Shown here one piece after another: positions 29,589 through 38,863 of a DNA stretch of 64,000 nt. The notes under the pieces are model-generated. The model was not told the origin of the DNA. It made no database searches and saw only the letters and a program-made list of their open reading frames with translations. The first letter of the stretch is position 1. Every line of letters begins with the position of its first letter. Both the position numbers and the translations under genes were made by a program. Source of the DNA: JBLNBN01 sp050260015. GTDB lineage: Bacteria > Bacteroidota > Ignavibacteria > Kapaibacteriales > UBA2268. The DNA lies in assembly GCA_050260015.1 (NCBI GenBank), contig JBLNBN010000028.1:107668-171667 (forward strand). The letters run 5' to 3'.

Positions 29589-30539
29589 TTATGATTTACG
29601 CCCGGAAGGCATTTCGGGCGTTTTCTTTTTTTCCGGGGGGCAGTTGTCCTCCCCGCCCGAAGCGCAATCTCTTTTGCAGGGAAGCGCGTAGAGCCTTACT
29701 TTCGCGTTTGGGTACTTATTGATAATTGGCGCGGTTAGTTCGCGCTCTATTTCAAAAGCTTGCTCCAGAGTATAGTTCCATGGTAAAACAACGTCGATCT
29801 CGATAAAAATACCTTTACCGGCCCGGCGCGTATGTACGGATTTGATTTCGCAAATTTTATTGATATTATCGGCGATAGAGGCGATTATTTCGTACTGGAT
29901 TTCTTCGGGTAGAGTTCTATCCAAAAGTTGATCCAAGGCGTCTTTAAAGCCTTTAAGAGCGCCGAATAAGGCTATCCCTAAGAGCGCAAGCCCGCTTAAC
30001 GAATCCGTTAGAGCCGCGCCGGCTTCATTCCCCTTGGCATATAATACGAAAGCGGCTAAAGCGGTCGCCAATGCAAAGACTTTAAAGTATACGTCAAGCC
30101 TAACCAGTTCCGCTTCCCTCTCAATTATGTCGTTTCCGATCTTCGTGGCCCGGGAACTAATATAAATTAAATTACCAATCCCAAAAGCAAGCGAAGCCGT
30201 AGCGTAAAGTATTACAATAGCAAAGCCGATTACCGCGGAGAACGGTTCGCTAATCGCCAAAATCAGGCGGTAAATAGTATAGGCGCACCCTAAGACATAG
30301 AGCGATCCTGCGTAAATAGTTGATAAGCTTTCGAATTTACCATAGCCGTAGTGATAGGCATATTCTGGTTCTCGCAGTCGACGTTTTTGCGCGCCCGTCA
30401 GCAAATACGCGCTTATCGCATTTGCAGAAGCAATAATAGAAGTAGCAATAGCGATAGAGGATTCATAAATTAATCCTATATACAATCCCGTAATGGCAAA
30501 TATTAAGGCAGCGACGAAGTTCAATCTTGTCGGGAACAA
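29589..30539 (-). CDS. Cation diffusion facilitator-like protein lacking canonical metal ligands
   Basis: 316 residues with six hydrophobic segments and a cytoplasmic C-terminal ferredoxin-like domain (IKSVHTRRAGKGIFIEIDVV), the CDF architecture. YGYGKFESL and LLDRTLPEEIQYEI align with GHGKAESL and LLDRALPDEE of FieF. The transport-site residues differ: the two TM2 aspartates become small residues (IIASANAIS), the GHGK His is Tyr, and the TM5 His and Asp become Arg and Tyr. A Cys-containing tail follows (LPCKRDCASGGEDNC). No ATG is available; TTG at 30539 is used here, but the frame stays open for about 80 more bases and reads like a natural N terminus (IKHYRNRTIYPEAYGRKSLL), so the true start may be a non-standard codon. 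Substrate unknown. Confidence 0.75.
   Translation of the reverse strand: MFPTRLNFVAALIFAITGLYIGLIYESSIAIATSIIASANAISAYLLTGAQKRRLREPEYAYHYGYGKFESLSTIYAGSLYVLGCAYTIYRLILAISEPFSAVIGFAIVILYATASLAFGIGNLIYISSRATKIGNDIIEREAELVRLDVYFKVFALATALAAFVLYAKGNEAGAALTDSLSGLALLGIALFGALKGFKDALDQLLDRTLPEEIQYEIIASIADNINKICEIKSVHTRRAGKGIFIEIDVVLPWNYTLEQAFEIERELTAPIINKYPNAKVRLYALPCKRDCASGGEDNCPPEKKKTPEMPSGRKS
29598..29632 (+). terminator. dnaB terminator inside the 3' end of the CDF gene
   Basis: The stem ACGCCCG/CGGGCGT is followed by TTTCTTTTTTT on the plus strand, 33 bases after the dnaB stop. The same bases encode the last residues of the convergent CDF protein. Confidence 0.75.
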
Positions 30540-30696
30540 TAAAGACTTGCGTCCATACGCTTCGGGATAGATGGTTCTATTTCTGTAATGCTTGATAACG
30601 ATACCAATAAAATTAACAAAGCAATATTTACCTTAATTGACGCAGTAAAGCGAAAATTAATAAATAAAGAGCGATAAAATATTTCAATATCACCAA

Positions 30697-30730
30697 CAAA
30701 AAAAATGCCACCTCTTTTCGGAGGTGGCAT
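30697..30730 (-). terminator. Terminator after the giant beta-helix gene
   Basis: ATGCCACCTC pairs with GAGGTGGCAT; on the minus strand it is followed by eight T. It lies 28 bases past the stop codon. Confidence 0.9.
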
Positions 30731-30757
30731 CTGATGTAAGTCGCCGTTTGGGAGCGA

Positions 30758-33700
30758 TTATTTTATTACGTTCATCTTCATCGTCAGGACTTGCTCGCCT
30801 TGACGCAATACGATCGTATAGTAACCGGAAGCAAGACGGGATGCGTCGATGCGCGCGGTATGCTCGCCCGCGCCCAAAGCGCCCTCTGCGAGTACGGTTA
30901 CGAGCGAACCCTGGGCGTCGAAGACGCTTAAGGTTGCGTATGCGTCGCCGGAGAGCGAGTAGTTAACTGTCGAGATACTCGAAACCGGGTTCGGGTTCGG
31001 TTGCTCGATAGAGATAACGCTTTCGTCGCCGAAGTTTACTCTGCGCTCGGGGCTGTACTTAAATTCGCCGTTTGCGTCGAGCATCTTCAGACGATAAGTG
31101 TAAACGTTGCCAGCCTTGACGTCGCGATCGACGATCGGGCCGTAGTGGTTAACGTCGTTGGAGTTGCCAACCGCGCGAACTTCGTCTATCTTGAAGAATG
31201 CGTTTGCGCCGGCCGCCGTTTCAGTAGCTCTTTCGATTTCGAAGCGCGAAGCGCCGATCTCGGTTGCGGTAGTCCAGCGTAAGTCTACTCTGCGACCAGC
31301 TTTGTTAGCGGTGAAGTCGACTAATTCTATCGGAATGACGCTTCCGCCATTGTTTTCCATAAAGTCGAGACCCGTGCGGAGCAACAGTTCAACGTCGTTG
31401 AAGTGACGCCAATCGACGCCTACTAAAACGTTATTGTACTTAATAGTCGACATAGCGATGCCGGCTACTTTCTGGCTCTGCGGGATTTGAGCTACGGAAT
31501 CGTACGGAGGCGTAGTGAAGGATACTGTATCGTAGACGAAGCCTACGCGAGCAGTACCGTTGGACACGGCCGTTATCGTATATCTGCCCGGTTGCGGGTA
31601 GTTGTCCGGGTAAGTCGCTTTGTTAGCGGCTTCGAAGTCCGACTCTTTGATGAGGAACTTGAAGTTACGGGCGATATTGACGCCTACGACGTTATGTCCG
31701 GCGTAGTTAGCGCCCGGAGCGATAGCGTACGGGTTCGGCTGCGCGCTTGCGCGGAGGAAGTAGTTAGTGAAGTAAGGCTCGAGCGGCTCGTTCAATCTTA
31801 CTAATTCCTCGCTTGCTGCAAAGAAGTTCTTCTTGTCGCCGGAGGCAACGTTATTGAAGAAGTTTTCAAAGTTGCGCCTGTCTACTACGCTGAGATTGTT
31901 GGTTACAGGTTGACCCTGGTCGTCGGTCGCCTGGCTTAAGCCGTCGGCATAGAAGAGCGTACGGTAGATAGTGTAATCCGTAGAGCGGGGTTCCCAGCCC
32001 TTGCGATCGAATATATCATAGTCGTAACGCGGATTCTCAAGATCGATCCTGTTGAACCATCCGAGCCTGCGAAGACCAGATTTCAAGCTGTCCATATTAA
32101 GGTTAGCAGCCAATATGTTCGGATCCGCGGGCGGAGCTCCGACCGTGAAGTTAGCGATTAAGCTTTCGCCCGAGAGGAGCATATGGAGATTTGAACGCTT
32201 AATAAAGAAGCGGACAACTTTCTCAAGTCTATTGTTTGCGTTGTTCTGGTCGATTGCAGAAACTACTTCGAGTTTGTAACGCGGAGTAACGTTCATAGTC
32301 ATCGAACGGAGATGAGCCGGGATGTTCGTGTAAGCGTTCGCGCCGATAAATTCGGAATAAGTCTGGGGAATAAATTCCTTGCCTGCATTGTCGCCTAAAC
32401 GGTAGTTAAGCTCAAGAGATTCGCCGCTTGCCAGGTTATTGGCTTGCGTAGTTTCGTCTATAACGACGGTACCGTTTTCGAACGTGCCGTCCAAACCTTC
32501 GCGGATGATGCGCAGGCGAACGTCGACGCCGTTTTGACGGATGGAGCCATTATTGCGAAGTCTAACTTTAACTTCAACCGGGGCAGTAGTCATTACATAC
32601 TCGGCGTCGCTGAATTTGCCCGAGCCGGCTTTGTAGCGGATAGGGGTAGCGAAGTTGAGCATTTCAAGGTCGGAGATGAATTGATCTGCGATAAATTCAT
32701 CCGCGCCAAGATCGTAACGCTGGTTAGCTATGCCGCGAGGTTCGCCGTCGATGTCCGTAAGAACTTCGGGCAAGCGTTCGCCGCGGTTGACCAATGCCGA
32801 ACCGGAAACGAGCGGGGTAGTGCGAACGCGCAAGCGCGCCGGCACGTCGGTGGTCGTTACTAAGTTCTGCGTAAAGTCAAGGTTAGCGATTGAGTTCAAA
32901 TCGTTGAGCGTCATGCCCTGCCATTGCGCCAACTCCTTAAATTCCCTGTCAAAACCGGGCTCGATAGTAACGCTAAGGGAGTCGGAGCGAATCCAACGAG
33001 CGATGTCGACGTCGGAGGAACCGGCCCAGAACGCGTTTCTATCAGAGAATAATCCGCCGTTTAAGGTCGTATAAACGCCCAGGAACGCTGCGTTCGAGTT
33101 AGTAGCTGCAATTTGATTGTCCTTGATAGCTAAAGCATTGTTGAATACTCTCAAGCCGCGGGTTTGTCCAACTGCGATGTTGAAATATTCGCCAGTATTA
33201 ACTATATCTTCTTCGCCGCGATCGTCAAGGATGATCGTGTTGTTGGCGATGAGGTCGTTCTTGGTAAAGTATGATTTAGTGTCGGGAGCAGTCGCCCATG
33301 CGCCAATGCTGCCAATGGGACGTGCGGTCATCAACTGGATGCCGTATACGTTGGCCGCAGCGTCGATCGCGTTGAGGTTCCAAATCGTGTTGTTAACTAT
33401 AACGAAGCTCTCGTCGATGTTCGGGAATACGAATTGATTTCCGCCGAAGCTTGCTACGTTCTTGTCTTGAATGACTCGGATAGCCGCGATTCTAACTCTC
33501 GAGGTAAGATCGGTGATCTCGTTTCCGTCGATGCGAAGTCTCGTGTTATTGTAACCGAACCAACCGCTCGCGCCTTCGTTGCCCGCGGAGATACCGTAAG
33601 CTGGGCTGAATCCGCCGTTGATGCCGTAGATCCTGTTTCTCAGGACGACCGAGCTATCTTCGAAACCGAAGAAGAACGCCGAATGGGAAACGCCCGTGAT

Positions 33701-36421
33701 AACGTTATTGGAGAACGTATTGTGGTTATTATAGTAGTTCTGGAACAACGAGGTCGTATCGTTAGGAAGACCGCCGATACCCAGGGACACCACGCCGTAA
33801 GCGAAACCGGAGATTTCGTTGCTTGTAATCAAGTTGTTCTGATTGACCAGTACGTCGAGATTATAGATATTCATGTTAGCAGCTTTATCTCTCGGCGGAA
33901 GGCTGCGGAATAATACGCCGCTTGTCAAGCCTGCGTCAGGCTCGAATTCGTAGTTAACGCTTGCGGAGGCGTTGAATCGCGTAAGCGGGATCTTGCCTGC
34001 ATAAAGAGGAGCGGCGTCGCGGATGATAAGGTTCTTCAATGTAATATTCGAAGCGCCTTGGCTTAAGTAAAACGCCGAGCGGAATCCCGCGTTAGTTTCG
34101 AGAATGAACTCGATGCTGCGGAGCGGGCCGCCGTCGAAAATAATATGTCCTGCCGGGCGCGAGTAACGCGCGATTGCGTATCTGCCGATACCGCGTACGG
34201 GAGCGTAGGGATTCGTCGGGGTTGAATTCTGCCCGAAGAGGATGCCGACGCCGTTGCCGCTGAGCAAGCGGATCTTAACGGAGCCGCGCGCCATTAAGTC
34301 GTCGCTGGCGCGGAAGGTAACCGTGTTAACGTCGCTCAAGCCCGCGATAAACGAGGTGATGTCGAGAGCCGGTTCGCCGGTAAGCATCGGATTGCCTACG
34401 CTGTAGGAAGCGTCGTTTAACGTAAAGGTAACCGGGCCCGCTATGCCGCGAAGGTACATAGCGTCTACGGCTTCTTGTATCGTAAAGAAGTTATTGGTCG
34501 TACCGGACGGCGGATTTGCCGAAATCGTATATTCGCCGGATAGACCGCCGATAACGGTAAAGGACTGGGACAGTGTGTTATTCGAAGGAATTTCGTCGCC
34601 AGTAGGATTGATCTGAACCAATACCGTGTAAACTCCCCCCGTAAGCGGCGTGAACACTTCGTCGAAAGTATAGCGAAGAGTTTTGATCGTGCCGCTCGGA
34701 ACCGAAGGTATAGTTGCCGTTTGGGTATAAACAATATTACCGTCCTGGTCGCGGATCGTAATTGCCAGCGGAACGTTCGGTATGTCTACGACGCCGTTAT
34801 TAGTTATAGTAACCTGCGGACGGAACGGTCTGTACAAGTAAATGTTGCCAGTTAAGTTGTCCGCGGAAGTGACGGCCAATTCGGTTTCGTAGCCGACTCC
34901 GAAAGTAAACGTCGGATCCGATGCGCGGGGCAATACGTTGTTCGAGGGATTGCCGTCGACAGTAGGATCGATTAAAGTAACGGTGTAAACGAGGCGATAA
35001 TTACCGACCGACGTGGGTTGGAATTTCTCGCTCATTACTATGTTGCGGGTCTCGCCTCTAACGAGAGGATTGCCGGTGTAGTTTACTTCCTGGGAAATCG
35101 ATCTGACCAGGCTTCCGTTCGTCGCGTTGTAGATGTCCGCCCGGGCAGTAAATCTTCTTATGGGATTTCTGCCGATGTTTCGTACGTCGAACGCAAGCGG
35201 AACGTTCTGGCTGAGATTATATATAGATATATTGCTTGCAACAGGGTCGGTCATGCGAGTGATCATTAAATCGTTCGCAAACGCGATAAAGATCCTCGAC
35301 TGGCTAGTCTGGGTAAGCGACGGGAAGCCGGGGAATATTACCTTAGCTTCTAGGATGTACTCGCCGGGGATTATTTGACTTTGATTAGTCAAAAGGTCCA
35401 AAGCTCCGTCCGAACCGCGACCGATAATTCCCTTCGCGTGAGGGATATCGTAGCGAACGTTAATGCCGACGGGCTGAGTAGTAAAGTCCAGCGTAGTGTC
35501 AAGCGGGGTAGCTTCGTCCTGGATGCCCTGGTAAATAGTTCTCTTAACCGCCGAGTCGACGGGGCCGATGATGCGGTATTCAATGGCGATGTTCTGCTGG
35601 TTCGCCGCGCGGGTTATAAGAACGTACGGACGCTCTTCCGTACCTGCGTATACTTCACCTATATTCAGGATAGTATTCGTCGGGGGATTAACGCGCGTAA
35701 TGTTCGGAAGCGTGCGGTAGTAGTAAGTCTTGCCGGGGAATAAATACTCGTCGGCTTTATCTGTCAGGCCTGGCGCCGTGTTGGGATTTACGTCGCTGTA
35801 GTAAATGTTGGACGGCGTATGCTGGGGTTGCGGCTGAATATTGATATATTCGGATGAGGGATTGCCGGTCATATAGAAATAACCGAGCGCCTGGTTGCCC
35901 ACTCCGGAAACGTCGCCCCAGATAAATTTGATTTCGTTCGTCGTTTCGTAGAATTTTATTTGGATATCGAAAGTGCTGCCGCTAAAGTCCGTAACCGTCC
36001 TGGCATCGGTAACCTGGACTGTAAAAACGCGAAACGGCGCGTTTCCTTCGACTTTATAGGACATCCTGCCTTCTACAAATAAGTCGGCCGAATACCATGA
36101 GATAATATTAGGATATTGCCCTATTTTCGGTATTGCCGCGCTTGATGGATTTCTTGGCGTATTAAGCGAAATGAACCCGTTCGTGTAAACATACATAGTG
36201 TTTACCGTCTGGTCATCATACCTAAACGTAAAGGGCATCGGGATGGTGTCAGCGGCGTCGTCGCCTCTTTTACCGGGCGTGTCCCCGGTAAGAAGCTTAA
36301 ACATCTCGTTGCCCTCGGTGACCTTACCGGTTAATAGCTGTTGCGCATGAGCCTGAAAAGCCCCCGCCACGAGCAATAAACACAATAAAATCAAACCTCG
36401 TAAAGCGTTGTTTGTTTTCAC
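30758..36421 (-). CDS. Giant secreted beta-helix protein with T9SS sorting domain
   Basis: 1887 residues from a GTG at 36421, chosen because GGGAG lies seven bases upstream and a signal peptide (KTNNALRGLILLCLLLVAG, then AHAQQ) follows directly. From about residue 370 to 640 there are CARDB-like beta-sandwich repeats with alternating hydrophobic strands (DVRNIGRNPIRRFT, VTITNNGVVDIPNVP). From about 640 to 1150 the sequence shows short repeating strands with Asn/Ile/Gly (NNLITSNEISG, NNHNTFSNNVITG), a parallel beta-helix. Near residue 1690 a fibronectin-III-like module begins (VDLRWTTATEIGASRFEIER). The last 80 or so residues, with NPNPVSSISTVNYSLSG and ASGYYTIVLRQGEQVLTMKMNVIK, are a type A T9SS sorting domain. 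It is predicted to be a cell-surface protein; ligand or substrate unknown. Confidence 0.85.
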   Translation of the reverse strand: MKTNNALRGLILLCLLLVAGAFQAHAQQLLTGKVTEGNEMFKLLTGDTPGKRGDDAADTIPMPFTFRYDDQTVNTMYVYTNGFISLNTPRNPSSAAIPKIGQYPNIISWYSADLFVEGRMSYKVEGNAPFRVFTVQVTDARTVTDFSGSTFDIQIKFYETTNEIKFIWGDVSGVGNQALGYFYMTGNPSSEYINIQPQPQHTPSNIYYSDVNPNTAPGLTDKADEYLFPGKTYYYRTLPNITRVNPPTNTILNIGEVYAGTEERPYVLITRAANQQNIAIEYRIIGPVDSAVKRTIYQGIQDEATPLDTTLDFTTQPVGINVRYDIPHAKGIIGRGSDGALDLLTNQSQIIPGEYILEAKVIFPGFPSLTQTSQSRIFIAFANDLMITRMTDPVASNISIYNLSQNVPLAFDVRNIGRNPIRRFTARADIYNATNGSLVRSISQEVNYTGNPLVRGETRNIVMSEKFQPTSVGNYRLVYTVTLIDPTVDGNPSNNVLPRASDPTFTFGVGYETELAVTSADNLTGNIYLYRPFRPQVTITNNGVVDIPNVPLAITIRDQDGNIVYTQTATIPSVPSGTIKTLRYTFDEVFTPLTGGVYTVLVQINPTGDEIPSNNTLSQSFTVIGGLSGEYTISANPPSGTTNNFFTIQEAVDAMYLRGIAGPVTFTLNDASYSVGNPMLTGEPALDITSFIAGLSDVNTVTFRASDDLMARGSVKIRLLSGNGVGILFGQNSTPTNPYAPVRGIGRYAIARYSRPAGHIIFDGGPLRSIEFILETNAGFRSAFYLSQGASNITLKNLIIRDAAPLYAGKIPLTRFNASASVNYEFEPDAGLTSGVLFRSLPPRDKAANMNIYNLDVLVNQNNLITSNEISGFAYGVVSLGIGGLPNDTTSLFQNYYNNHNTFSNNVITGVSHSAFFFGFEDSSVVLRNRIYGINGGFSPAYGISAGNEGASGWFGYNNTRLRIDGNEITDLTSRVRIAAIRVIQDKNVASFGGNQFVFPNIDESFVIVNNTIWNLNAIDAAANVYGIQLMTARPIGSIGAWATAPDTKSYFTKNDLIANNTIILDDRGEEDIVNTGEYFNIAVGQTRGLRVFNNALAIKDNQIAATNSNAAFLGVYTTLNGGLFSDRNAFWAGSSDVDIARWIRSDSLSVTIEPGFDREFKELAQWQGMTLNDLNSIANLDFTQNLVTTTDVPARLRVRTTPLVSGSALVNRGERLPEVLTDIDGEPRGIANQRYDLGADEFIADQFISDLEMLNFATPIRYKAGSGKFSDAEYVMTTAPVEVKVRLRNNGSIRQNGVDVRLRIIREGLDGTFENGTVVIDETTQANNLASGESLELNYRLGDNAGKEFIPQTYSEFIGANAYTNIPAHLRSMTMNVTPRYKLEVVSAIDQNNANNRLEKVVRFFIKRSNLHMLLSGESLIANFTVGAPPADPNILAANLNMDSLKSGLRRLGWFNRIDLENPRYDYDIFDRKGWEPRSTDYTIYRTLFYADGLSQATDDQGQPVTNNLSVVDRRNFENFFNNVASGDKKNFFAASEELVRLNEPLEPYFTNYFLRASAQPNPYAIAPGANYAGHNVVGVNIARNFKFLIKESDFEAANKATYPDNYPQPGRYTITAVSNGTARVGFVYDTVSFTTPPYDSVAQIPQSQKVAGIAMSTIKYNNVLVGVDWRHFNDVELLLRTGLDFMENNGGSVIPIELVDFTANKAGRRVDLRWTTATEIGASRFEIERATETAAGANAFFKIDEVRAVGNSNDVNHYGPIVDRDVKAGNVYTYRLKMLDANGEFKYSPERRVNFGDESVISIEQPNPNPVSSISTVNYSLSGDAYATLSVFDAQGSLVTVLAEGALGAGEHTARIDASRLASGYYTIVLRQGEQVLTMKMNVIK

Positions 36422-36787
36422 TATAAAAACTCCCAAACTGTTAAAGAATTATAAATTTATTTCGTATAGTTCGTTTTGAATAGGACGCGCTGCGCGCTCC
36501 CTGCAAAGCCGGGCGAGGAAAAAAGACGCGCCCCGCGCGCAATTATTCTTCGCTCTCCGTAAGCTCATCAATACAAAAGGCTTACGATTACGTATATGCA
36601 AATCTCAGAAGAGTAAAATAGATTTTCACAATTTTACTCTTCTAAAATCCAATTTTAACAATAATTTATGTATTTTACAACTGATATTTTTCCCCAATCG
36701 CCCTTTTTTGAATTAAATTATTAAAATTATTCCCTTTCAGCTTCGCTTTAACAACTCCGCTATCCCAGTGTGTTTGTTTCTACACAC
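36422..36787. other. Gap without a gene
   Basis: No plausible coding frame is seen. 36484-36545 is GC-rich and locally palindromic (GCGCGCTGCGCGC and CGCGCCCCGCGCG). The remainder to 36780 is AT-rich. It must hold the promoter of the giant beta-helix gene; no clear -7 match was found. Confidence 0.5.
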
Positions 36788-37723
36788 TTAATCTAGTATC
36801 ACCTGGGCCGTCTTCAACGAGGTAAGAGCTACCGGGATAGACGCCCCGGTTAGGTTATTCTTCCTTAAGTTTAGCAATACCAAGCTATGCATATTCGCTA
36901 TGCTTGCGGGAAGAGCTTCCAATTCGTTGAAGCTTGCGTCGAAATCGGTCAAATTCCGCAGGTTGCCGATAGATTCCGGCAAGGACTTTATTTCGTTTTC
37001 GTAAAGTATCAGTTTCCGCAGATTTGTAAGTTCAGTCAGGCTTTCCGGCAACGCGCTCAATATATTCTTGTAAAGGCGTATCTTTTCGAGTTTAGCGAGT
37101 TTACCGATCTCCGTGGGAAGTTCGGTAAGAGTATTCTCCTGCGCTTCGAGCTTTCTTAAATTCTCAAGCTCGCAGATTTCCTTCGGAAGCGAGGAGAGCT
37201 TATTACCCGGGACGCGAAGCTTTTCGAGGTTCTTAAGCTTGCCGATCGTAGCGGGAAGCTCTTCGAGCTCGTTCTCGCTAGCTATAAGTTCTCTCAAGCT
37301 TTCTAGTTCGCCGATTGAATCCGGCAGGCGTCTTAAGTAATTATGGTTTAATCCGAACTGGCGGAGCATCTTTAAACTTCCGATGCTATCGGGCAATTTG
37401 GAGATGCAATTCCAGCTCAGAACTAATATTTCAAGGTTTTTAAGCTGGGAGATGCTGTCGGGAAGCTTTTCGATCTTATTGCCGCTAGCGTCTAGCTTAC
37501 GCAATTTTTCCAGGCTGCCGATCTCTTCCGGCAGGGATGTAAGTCTATTATTCCAAAGCAGTAGCTGCTCTAAATTCTTCAATCTAAATACGTCGGAAGG
37601 GATTTCTGCAAGGTCTTTAAAGTGTAAATCCAGAATTTTTACTTCGTCGGGAGACTTCATTGCCTCCTCGATCGAATAATATGTTATTGCCTCGGTATCG
37701 TACCCGCTTAATTCGTTATTCAT
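36788..37723 (-). CDS. Cytoplasmic leucine-rich-repeat protein
   Basis: 311 residues from the ATG at 37723, preceded by GGGAGG four bases away; a GTG 12 bases upstream is part of that site. About eleven 23-residue repeats follow the pattern LPxxIGxLxxLxxLxxxxNxL (for example LPEEIGSLEKLRKLDASGNK, LPTEIGKLAKLEKIRLYKNI). This is the plant-type/Ras-suppressor LRR subclass, which forms a curved solenoid for protein binding. There is no signal peptide, membrane segment or attached catalytic domain. Residues 1-35 are a short acidic lead. A -7 element (TAAATTTG, complement of 37753-37760) precedes it. Partner unknown. Confidence 0.85.
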   Translation of the reverse strand: MNNELSGYDTEAITYYSIEEAMKSPDEVKILDLHFKDLAEIPSDVFRLKNLEQLLLWNNRLTSLPEEIGSLEKLRKLDASGNKIEKLPDSISQLKNLEILVLSWNCISKLPDSIGSLKMLRQFGLNHNYLRRLPDSIGELESLRELIASENELEELPATIGKLKNLEKLRVPGNKLSSLPKEICELENLRKLEAQENTLTELPTEIGKLAKLEKIRLYKNILSALPESLTELTNLRKLILYENEIKSLPESIGNLRNLTDFDASFNELEALPASIANMHSLVLLNLRKNNLTGASIPVALTSLKTAQVILD

Positions 37724-37752
37724 TTCGCCTCCCACCTTTATTTAATTTTTTG

Positions 37753-37760
37753 CAAATTTA
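37753..37760 (-). promoter_or_regulatory. Candidate -7 element for LRR gene
   Basis: TAAATTTG on the minus strand fits TAnnTTTG, 30 bases before the start codon. Confidence 0.4.
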
Positions 37761-37813
37761 TTCCGTAAAATATAAAATTCTTTACTAATTGCAAACAAAA
37801 ACTTATCGTTCGC

Positions 37814-38863
37814 CTATAGTTTCAAAATTTTATTAGCCGCCGCCAGCGCTTGCTGGACTCCGACGCTTTTCATGCATTCCAAAGTTCCGATCGGGCATCG
37901 CCTGCCGCCGTGGATCCTGCACGGATGGCAGCGTAAATCATAGTTTTCCAGGATGCTATCGTTTCTCCCATATGGGTAGAATCCGAATATGCTCGAGGTC
38001 GCTCCAAAGACTGTTATCGCAGGGGTACCGATCGCGTTCGCCATATGGGTCGGCGCGCTATCGTTCGCAACAATTAGCGCGGAGCGTCCAATCAGGGCTA
38101 AGCTTCGTTCCAGGCTTAATTTACCTGCAAAACTTACGGCGCCCGGCGCGAGCTCTACTACTTGCCCGCAAAGATCTTTTTCGCCCTCGCCTCCCATGAC
38201 TGCAACGCCATAGCCCAATTTAACGAGTTCATTAGCCAGCGCCGCGAAGCGTTCCGTTCCCCATCTCTTAGTTTCCCAAACGGAACCCGGGGCTATAACG
38301 ACTAACTTTTTTTTCCCGTACTGCGAGACAATAGCGTCGGTCGAATCTACTATTTCCCTTGAAAAAGCGAAGCCCGGTTTGGTTCTTTTCCAATCCGGCA
38401 TACGTTCTATTTCAAACGCTTTAAGCGCCTCAAAATTGCGACGGCTCTCGTGAAGATGCCTCTTCCTCGGAGCTACTGCGTCGTAAAGGAATGATGCGGC
38501 CGCGTCGCTGAATCCCACTGCAAATTTTGCGCCGATTTTCTTAATTAGTAGAGTTGATCGAAGTGATTTGTGGAGTGAAATGGCGCAATCAATTTTATAT
38601 TCCCGCGCTTCATCGGAAAATATTTTTGCTCCCGAAACGCCGCCGTGCTTCCCTCGCTTGTCGAAGGCGAGCGTGAAATCAATATCCCTGCAAATCCGGG
38701 CGAGCGGGGCGGCCTGCGGGGTGGTAATAAATATTAGGTTAGCTTTAGGATTAAGCCGTTTTACGGCCGAGGCAAAGCTTAGGGAAATAATTACGTCCCC
38801 CAAAAACGCCGTTTGAAGAATAGCGACGTTTCCAAAATCCGATAGTTTAGGTTTAACCCGCAT
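37814..38863 (-). CDS. Glycosyltransferase family 9 (heptosyltransferase-like)
   Basis: 349 residues, a GT-B fold enzyme of the ADP-heptose:LPS heptosyltransferase type. The N-terminal domain begins VAILQTAFLGDVIISL, the family's acceptor-side glycine loop. The C-terminal nucleotide-sugar domain has VVIAPGSVWETKRWGTERFA, VANDSAPTHMANAIGTPAI and FGATSSIFGFYPYG. The end CHPCRIHGGRRCPIGTLECM is also typical. It acts on the cytoplasmic face of the inner membrane in LPS core or related glycan assembly. It overlaps the preceding acyltransferase gene by 11 bases, so the two are translated together. Confidence 0.88.
   Translation of the reverse strand: MRVKPKLSDFGNVAILQTAFLGDVIISLSFASAVKRLNPKANLIFITTPQAAPLARICRDIDFTLAFDKRGKHGGVSGAKIFSDEAREYKIDCAISLHKSLRSTLLIKKIGAKFAVGFSDAAASFLYDAVAPRKRHLHESRRNFEALKAFEIERMPDWKRTKPGFAFSREIVDSTDAIVSQYGKKKLVVIAPGSVWETKRWGTERFAALANELVKLGYGVAVMGGEGEKDLCGQVVELAPGAVSFAGKLSLERSLALIGRSALIVANDSAPTHMANAIGTPAITVFGATSSIFGFYPYGRNDSILENYDLRCHPCRIHGGRRCPIGTLECMKSVGVQQALAAANKILKL

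Noticed and set aside
30521..30730. A 69-residue frame upstream of the CDF-like gene
   Set aside because: It overlaps the terminator of the giant gene and the CDF start; no start signal, and composition looks random.
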